Positions 40,298 to 44,786 of a stretch of 44,786 bases of DNA are shown piece by piece (within the stretch, counting starts at the first letter, position 1; each line of letters starts with the position of its first letter). This stretch comes from Alistipes sp. (GTDB taxonomy: Bacteria > Bacteroidota > Bacteroidia > Bacteroidales > Rikenellaceae). Location of the stretch: positions 1 through 44,786 of the forward strand of contig JAGBCY010000024.1 in assembly GCA_017937765.1 (NCBI GenBank). The letters are read 5' to 3'. The notes below the pieces were generated by a model, which was not told the DNA's origin, did no database searches, and saw only the letters and a program-made list of their open reading frames with translations. A program made the translations under genes and the position numbers.

Positions 40298-41040
40298 AGA
40301 TAGACTACGGCTTCGATATTGCTGAGCCCGCACGTAGGGTCGTTACCATCGGTTCGTTCGATGGCGTCCACTTGGGCCATCGTGTGTTGCTCGGACATCT
40401 TAGGAATATGGCCTCACGGCTCAATGCCGAGAGCGTCGTTGTGACGTTCGATCCCCATCCGCGCATAGCTATGGGACGTGCCGAGGGTATGCAGCTGCTT
40501 ACTACCGTCGAGGAGCGAGCTCGTCTGCTTGCTGAAGCGGGTGTCGACCGTGTTGTCGTTGCGCGCTTCGACGATAAGTTTAGAGCACAACCCTACGAGG
40601 AGTTTGTACGCCGTGTGCTTGTCGATAGGCTCGGTATGGTGGGTATGATCGTTGGCTATAATCACCGTCTGGGGCAGGGTAGCGAGGGTAACTACGAGCG
40701 TCTGTGCCCCGTTGCCGAGGAGTGTGGCTTCGAGCTCGAGCGTGTCGAGCAACATACCGCCTCGGGCGATAAGATAAGTTCGACGGTTGTGCGTAATGTG
40801 ATTGCTGGGGGCGATATGCGTCGTGCCGAGGAGCTACTCGGTACGGGATATAGGGTGTGCGGAGTGCTCAGCGATGGAGTGTTGCGCGATATCAACAAGC
40901 ACAAGATGTTGCCACCGGCGGGTAGTTATCAATGCTCCATAGCGCGTGGCGACGTACGCACAAAACATATTGCCACAATTGAGAATCGTAGCATATATAT
41001 CCCTAATGCGGAGGATGGCGAGGTGGTGCTCGTCTTCTAA
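40294..41040 (+). CDS. ribF: FAD synthetase-like protein, RibF family with degenerate C-terminus
   Basis: A 248-aa member of the RibF family. The N-terminal FMN adenylyltransferase domain is intact: GSFDGVHLGHR (20-30), FDPHPRIAMG, and the late IGYNHRLGQGSEGNY and KISSTVVRNVIAGGDM blocks. The riboflavin kinase domain expected after it (about 120 residues with the PTAN Mg/ATP motif) is replaced by only about 65 residues, with no PTAN. It therefore probably makes FAD from FMN but cannot phosphorylate riboflavin. A full-length RibF would be needed elsewhere in the genome. The frame ends cleanly one base before the convergent rfbB. Confidence 0.85.
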   Translation: MKIDYGFDIAEPARRVVTIGSFDGVHLGHRVLLGHLRNMASRLNAESVVVTFDPHPRIAMGRAEGMQLLTTVEERARLLAEAGVDRVVVARFDDKFRAQPYEEFVRRVLVDRLGMVGMIVGYNHRLGQGSEGNYERLCPVAEECGFELERVEQHTASGDKISSTVVRNVIAGGDMRRAEELLGTGYRVCGVLSDGVLRDINKHKMLPPAGSYQCSIARGDVRTKHIATIENRSIYIPNAEDGEVVLVF

Positions 41041-41041
41041 T

Positions 41042-42067
41042 CTATTTGCGCTTAAGTGCCTCCTCGGCCCACTCTCTATTCTCGAGATACCAGCGCACCG
41101 TGCGCCTCAGTCCCTCGTCGAACGATGTCTCGGCGTGCCAGCCTAAGTCGCGTTGTAGTTTCGATGAGTCTATGGCGTAGCGTAGGTCGTGACCTGCACG
41201 ATCCTCTACGTAGCTAATCAACGTCTCGCTCTCGCCCTTCTCGCGACCAAGTTCCTCGTCGACAATAGCAATCAGCCTACGCACGAGGTCGATATTGGTC
41301 CATTCGTTATCGCCTCCGATGTTGAAGGTCTCACCCTCAGCAGCACGATGAAATACTACATCAAGTGCTCGGGCGTGGTCGCCCACATAGAGCCAGTCGC
41401 GGATGTTGAGGCCCGTGCCGTAGACCGGAAGCGGGCGGCGGTTGACGATGTTATATATAAATAAAGGTATCAGCTTTTCGGGATACTGCCTCTCACCGTA
41501 GTTATTCGAGCAGTTGGTGATTACCGTGGGTAGGCCGTAGGTGTCGTGATAGGCACGCACGAAGTGGTCCGACGATGCCTTCGATGCCGAGTATGGAGAG
41601 TGGGGATTGTAGCGTGTCTCCTCGCTAAACTTGCCGCCGTCGAGTTCGAGGGCTCCGTAGACCTCATCGGTGGAGATGTGGTGGAAACGCTTGCCCTCAT
41701 AGTTACCCTTCCACGCCTTGCGTGCGGCCTCGAGCAGCGTTAGCGTACCCGTGATATTGTTGTGAGCAAATACAAGCGGCGCACTTATCGAGCGGTCGAC
41801 GTGGCTCTCGGCGGCGAGGTGAAGTACACCGTCGATGCCGTGGTCGCGAAATATTCGCTCCACGAGTACCGCATCCGTGATGTCGCCCTCGATGAATGTG
41901 TGGTTCGGTGACTCTAACACGTCGGCAATGTTTGCCGTGCTACCTGCGTAGGTCAGCTTGTCGAGTGTCACGATATGGTAGTGGGGGTACTTCTCGACGA
42001 AGAGCCTCACAACGTGGCTGCCGATAAAGCCGGCACCACCAGTAATCAGTATATTGCGTCGTGTCAT
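41042..42067 (-). CDS. rfbB: dTDP-glucose 4,6-dehydratase
   Basis: The second enzyme of dTDP-L-rhamnose synthesis, converting dTDP-glucose to dTDP-4-keto-6-deoxyglucose. This extended short-chain dehydrogenase has 341 aa, with the NAD-binding TGGAGFIGSH (9-18), the catalytic STDEVYG (132-138, Asp134 and Glu135), YSASK (Tyr159, Lys163) and RDWLYVGDHARA. It is the last gene of the rfbACDB order, overlaps rfbD by 4 bases, and ends one base from the convergent ribF without a visible terminator between them. Confidence 0.97.
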   Translation of the reverse strand: MTRRNILITGGAGFIGSHVVRLFVEKYPHYHIVTLDKLTYAGSTANIADVLESPNHTFIEGDITDAVLVERIFRDHGIDGVLHLAAESHVDRSISAPLVFAHNNITGTLTLLEAARKAWKGNYEGKRFHHISTDEVYGALELDGGKFSEETRYNPHSPYSASKASSDHFVRAYHDTYGLPTVITNCSNNYGERQYPEKLIPLFIYNIVNRRPLPVYGTGLNIRDWLYVGDHARALDVVFHRAAEGETFNIGGDNEWTNIDLVRRLIAIVDEELGREKGESETLISYVEDRAGHDLRYAIDSSKLQRDLGWHAETSFDEGLRRTVRWYLENREWAEEALKRK

Positions 42068-42936
42068 AATGACTCCTTTATTATATCCATTACCTCCTTG
42101 AGACGCTCGCGCCAGGGTAGTATCCTAATGCCCGAAATCTCGCCTATGCGCCTTGTGTCGAGCACCGAGAATGAGGGTCGCTCGGCCTTCATCTCGCGCT
42201 CGCGACTGCTGCACGCCACCACGCGGCAACTATCAATACCAGCCTCCTCGACTATCGTACGCGCAAAATCATACCACGTACATTCGCCGCCGTCGGCGTA
42301 GTGATAGATGCACGACATATCATCCGTCGTGCCGCTGTCGATGATGCCAACAAGTGTCTCGGCAAGACCGAGTGCCGAGGTGGGTGTGCCTCGCTGGTCG
42401 TTGACAACGCTTATCTCCTCGCGCTCGCCAGCGAGACGTAATATAGTGAGCAAGAAGTTCTTGCACCACGGTGAGTATAGCCACGAGGTACGTATCGTAA
42501 TCGAGTCGCGAGCCTTGAGTGCCTCGAGCTCACCCTGTGCCTTGCTCTCGCCGTAGACGTTTACAGGCTCGGGTGTGTCGTCCTCGGTGTAGGGCGTGTT
42601 ACGCTCCTCGTTGCCACCGAACACATAGTCCGTGGAGATGTGTATGAGCTTTATGTCGTGGTTGTTGCACACCTCGGCAAGCGTAGTTACCGCATTGCGG
42701 TTGATGGCATATGCCTCTTCGCTATGTTCCTCGGCACCCTCTACGTTGGTGTATGCCGCGCAGTTTATTATCGTGTCTATCTTATTCTCCGCAATATATC
42801 GCTCCACGGCCTCACTGTCGCAGATGTCGAGGTCTTGGTGTGTTGCGAATAGGTAGCTATTGGGGCTCGTGCTCGATTTAAGGCGTATCGCTCGGCCTAA
42901 CTGTCCACTACCTCCGGTGACAAGAATCCTACGCAT
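42064..42936 (-). CDS. rfbD: dTDP-4-dehydrorhamnose reductase
   Basis: The last step of dTDP-L-rhamnose synthesis. The 290 aa start [17 protein letters not shown], the cofactor-binding fingerprint, with ATG at 42936 overlapping the rfbC stop by 8 bases. A frame extending eleven codons upstream inside rfbC is not needed. STDYVFGG (101-108) and YGESK (Tyr128, Lys132) are the catalytic elements. The RHTSWLYSPWCKNFL-like block (here RTSWLYS) is the family substrate loop. Confidence 0.95.
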   Translation of the reverse strand: MRRILVTGGSGQLGRAIRLKSSTSPNSYLFATHQDLDICDSEAVERYIAENKIDTIINCAAYTNVEGAEEHSEEAYAINRNAVTTLAEVCNNHDIKLIHISTDYVFGGNEERNTPYTEDDTPEPVNVYGESKAQGELEALKARDSITIRTSWLYSPWCKNFLLTILRLAGEREEISVVNDQRGTPTSALGLAETLVGIIDSGTTDDMSCIYHYADGGECTWYDFARTIVEEAGIDSCRVVACSSREREMKAERPSFSVLDTRRIGEISGIRILPWRERLKEVMDIIKESL

Positions 42937-43501
42937 AGTAGTCTGTGTTATAGTCAAATAGCTCGCCACACTCGCCGAGTGTCAAGCTCTTTAGGTCCTT
43001 TGTCGATAGTGTCGCCTTGTTGGAAGTGATGCCCCAGTCGATGGCGAGCGCAGGGTCATCCCAGCGAATCGCACCCTCACACTCGGGAGCGTAATATGCG
43101 TCGCACTTATAGGCTACGATCGACTCCTTGTGTGCTACGAAACCGTGGGCAAAGCCGCGAGGAATGAATAGCTGGCGATGGTTTTCGTCGCTGAGCGTCA
43201 CGGCCACATAGCGACCAAACGTCGGCGAGCCGCGGCGTATGTCGACCGCAACATCCAGAACCTCGCCCTCGATGACGCGCACCAGTTTCGATTGTGCGTG
43301 GGGTGGTAGCTGGAAGTGCAGACCGCGAACTACGCCTGCCGCCGAGCGCGACTCGTTATCCTGAACAAAGCGTGTCTCGATGCCCGTATATTCTCGAAAG
43401 CGAAGCTCGCTGAACGACTCGAAGAAGTATCCGCGATCGTCGGCATAGACTTCGGGTTCGAGGATGACAACGCCATCTATATCGGTGTGTATCAGTCTCA
43501 T
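42929..43501 (-). CDS. rfbC: dTDP-4-dehydrorhamnose 3,5-epimerase
   Basis: It epimerises the 4-keto-6-deoxy sugar at C3 and C5. The 190-aa cupin has [18 protein letters not shown] (59-76, catalytic His62), DVRRG-type [20 protein letters not shown] and [10 protein letters not shown] with [12 protein letters not shown] at the end. All landmarks are present. It overlaps rfbA by 4 bases and rfbD by 8, as expected for a tightly coupled operon. Confidence 0.97.
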   Translation of the reverse strand: MRLIHTDIDGVVILEPEVYADDRGYFFESFSELRFREYTGIETRFVQDNESRSAAGVVRGLHFQLPPHAQSKLVRVIEGEVLDVAVDIRRGSPTFGRYVAVTLSDENHRQLFIPRGFAHGFVAHKESIVAYKCDAYYAPECEGAIRWDDPALAIDWGITSNKATLSTKDLKSLTLGECGELFDYNTDYYA

Positions 43502-44364
43502 AACTTGAGTAGGTATTGACCGTATTGATTTGCGCGCATAGGCTCAGCCAGGCGGTGCATCTCTTCGCGTGTTATCCAGCCGTTGCGCCAAGCTATCTCC
43601 TCCAAACAGGCGATCTTCTGTCCCTGACGCTTCTCGATGACCTCCACAAATATCGAGGCCTCGGCCAGCGAGTCGTGCGTGCCCGTATCAAGCCAAGCAA
43701 AGCCTCGGTCGAGGATCTCGACGTCGAGTTCCCCGCGCTGGAGGTACTCCTGATTGACGCTCGTGATCTCCAACTCACCGCGTGCCGAGGGCGTAACCGT
43801 ACTGGCAATGTCAAGGACGCTGTTGGGGTAGAAGTATAGTCCTGTCACGGCGTACTCCGAGCGTGGGTTTGCGGGCTTCTCCTCGATTGATAGCGCGCGT
43901 CCCGCATCGTCAAACTCAACGACGCCATACCTCTCGGGGCGGTCGACACGATAGCCAAATACCGTGGCACGTCCCTCCGACTCGGTGCGCCGTACCGCGT
44001 TGCGGACGATATTCTCGAGACCTGCACCGTGGAAGATATTGTCGCCAAGAACAAGGCACACGGGGGCATCGCCCACAAATTCGCGGCCGATGATGAATGC
44101 CTCGGCAAGACCGTTTGGCTTGGGCTGCTCGGCATACGAGAATTCCATCCCTAACTCCCGGCCATCGCCCAAGAGTCGACGGAACGAGGGTAGATCATCG
44201 GGTGTAGAGATTATGAGCACCTCGCGAATGCCAGCCATCATAAGCACCGAGATAGGGTAGTAGACCATCGGCTTATCGAAGATGGGAAGTAGCTGCTTGC
44301 TCACACCCTTCGTAATCGGGTAGAGCCTCGTGCCACTGCCTCCTGCAAGTACAATACCTTTCAT
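43498..44364 (-). CDS. rfbA: Glucose-1-phosphate thymidylyltransferase
   Basis: The first, feedback-regulated step of dTDP-L-rhamnose synthesis. The 288 aa begin [20 protein letters not shown] (nucleotide binding), followed by [24 protein letters not shown] (metal-binding Asp) and [19 protein letters not shown]. The length is normal for the short RmlA type. It heads the minus-strand operon rfbA-rfbC-rfbD-rfbB and has a promoter about 150 bases upstream. Confidence 0.97.
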   Translation of the reverse strand: MKGIVLAGGSGTRLYPITKGVSKQLLPIFDKPMVYYPISVLMMAGIREVLIISTPDDLPSFRRLLGDGRELGMEFSYAEQPKPNGLAEAFIIGREFVGDAPVCLVLGDNIFHGAGLENIVRNAVRRTESEGRATVFGYRVDRPERYGVVEFDDAGRALSIEEKPANPRSEYAVTGLYFYPNSVLDIASTVTPSARGELEITSVNQEYLQRGELDVEILDRGFAWLDTGTHDSLAEASIFVEVIEKRQGQKIACLEEIAWRNGWITREEMHRLAEPMRANQYGQYLLKL

Positions 44365-44511
44365 ATGTTAGTTTGTTGCCTTGTTGTTTTTGTCTTATAC
44401 GCCGCTACGCGCCTGCACTTGTGCTTGGTGTTAAACTTTCTGCACACTATGTAGTAACTATCCTGCCATAGTATAACGCGCGCACCCGTGCTGACGTATG
44501 CGTTAATCATA

Positions 44512-44543
44512 CAAAGTTACTATTTTTATGCTGATATTCCAAA
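44512..44543 (-). promoter_or_regulatory. Promoter of the rfbACDB operon
   Basis: On the minus strand TTTG (complement of 44540-44543), a 20-base gap and TAACTTTG (complement of 44512-44519). This leaves a leader of roughly 140 bases before rfbA in which I see no frame or strong hairpin. Confidence 0.7.
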
Positions 44544-44734
44544 TTTGAGAGCCTATGGAGGGAAGAAAATATATCCGACCGAAGAAGTTTTGGCGGTAAT
44601 TCGAGCGAAACGAGCTTGAGAAATAAGTGAGAGATGTAAATTTATTATTTAGTTTAATGTGTTGGTTTGCAATGTGTTGATATGTATGCGTCGTATTGAA
44701 CCGTGAAAAAGCAGAAATATTTTTTATAAAAAAG
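44544..44734. other. Intergenic region between divergent promoters, nothing recognised
   Basis: An AT-rich spacer between the rfb promoter and the rightmost promoter. It contains no credible frame, repeat copy or hairpin that I can identify. Confidence 0.5.
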
Positions 44735-44765
44735 TTTGCAGAATTAAAAAAAGTACTTATCTTTG
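44735..44765 (+). promoter_or_regulatory. Plus-strand promoter at the right edge
   Basis: TTTG at 44735-44738, a 19-base gap and TATCTTTG at 44758-44765, an excellent match to the phylum consensus. The gene it drives starts beyond the window. Confidence 0.75.
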
Positions 44766-44786
44766 CACTCGCTTAACCAAGGTTAG

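Overview
This is a stretch of ordinary chromosome from a Bacteroidota bacterium, most likely Bacteroidales and possibly Alistipes/Rikenellaceae-like. The genus is an inference from the GC-rich third codon positions and gene content. Direct support for the phylum is the repeated promoter pattern TTTG-N19/20-TAnnTTTG upstream of many genes, the weak Shine-Dalgarno signals, and phylum-typical genes: fused SecDF, a DUF4831 lipoprotein-like protein, a PiT transporter with a PhoU-like tail, and a LysM/periplasmic-binding-protein fusion.

Layout, left to right. 1-5.5 kb: efp, an AspT/YidE-type transporter, then a small operon with a Trp-rich micro-ORF, an SPFH protein, a ribbon-helix-helix protein and a four-helix membrane protein. 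5.5-9.7 kb: htpG (minus) divergent from lepA (plus). 9.7-10.2 kb: tRNA-Gly(CCC) followed by duplicated tRNA fragments and two tandem hairpin repeats. 10.3-20.3 kb: a GH29 fucosidase, secDF, a short YbbR-like protein, coaE, folP, a LolD-type ATPase, a TIGR02757 protein, trmN6, DUF4831 and an AlkD-like protein. 20.4-25.6 kb (minus): an envelope/isoprenoid operon of a degenerate LytM-domain membrane protein, dxr, rseP, radA and a thioredoxin. 25.7-31.1 kb: a sugar nucleotidyltransferase, then a PhoR/PhoB-like pair divergent from a PiT phosphate transporter. 31.4-34.3 kb (minus): an M20 dipeptidase and a GlmM-type mutase. 34.4-41 kb: a nucleoside phosphorylase, dnaN, a DnaQ-like exonuclease, the LysM/binding-protein fusion, rex and a shortened ribF. 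41-44.4 kb (minus): a complete dTDP-L-rhamnose operon in order rfbA-rfbC-rfbD-rfbB. The window ends in a plus-strand promoter for a gene outside it.

The most notable feature is not a protein. At least eleven copies of a ~125-nt rod-like hairpin repeat (including eroded and half copies) sit immediately downstream of plus-strand genes (efp, the AspT-like gene, lepA, tRNA-Gly, the nucleotidyltransferase, the PiT gene, dnaN). They often start at or inside the stop codon and often occur as tandem pairs. The outer stem sequence varies from copy to copy with compensating changes on both sides. An internal loop (GAT opposite CTG) and a distal GGGCTGTAC...GTACTATCCC core are kept. This looks like a 3'-end-associated structured RNA or a REP-like element family, and I do not recognise it as a named one. 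Secondary points of interest are the tRNA-Gly 3'-end duplication, terminators whose loops carry the -33 box of the next promoter, and a palindrome centred on the probable -33 box of htpG.
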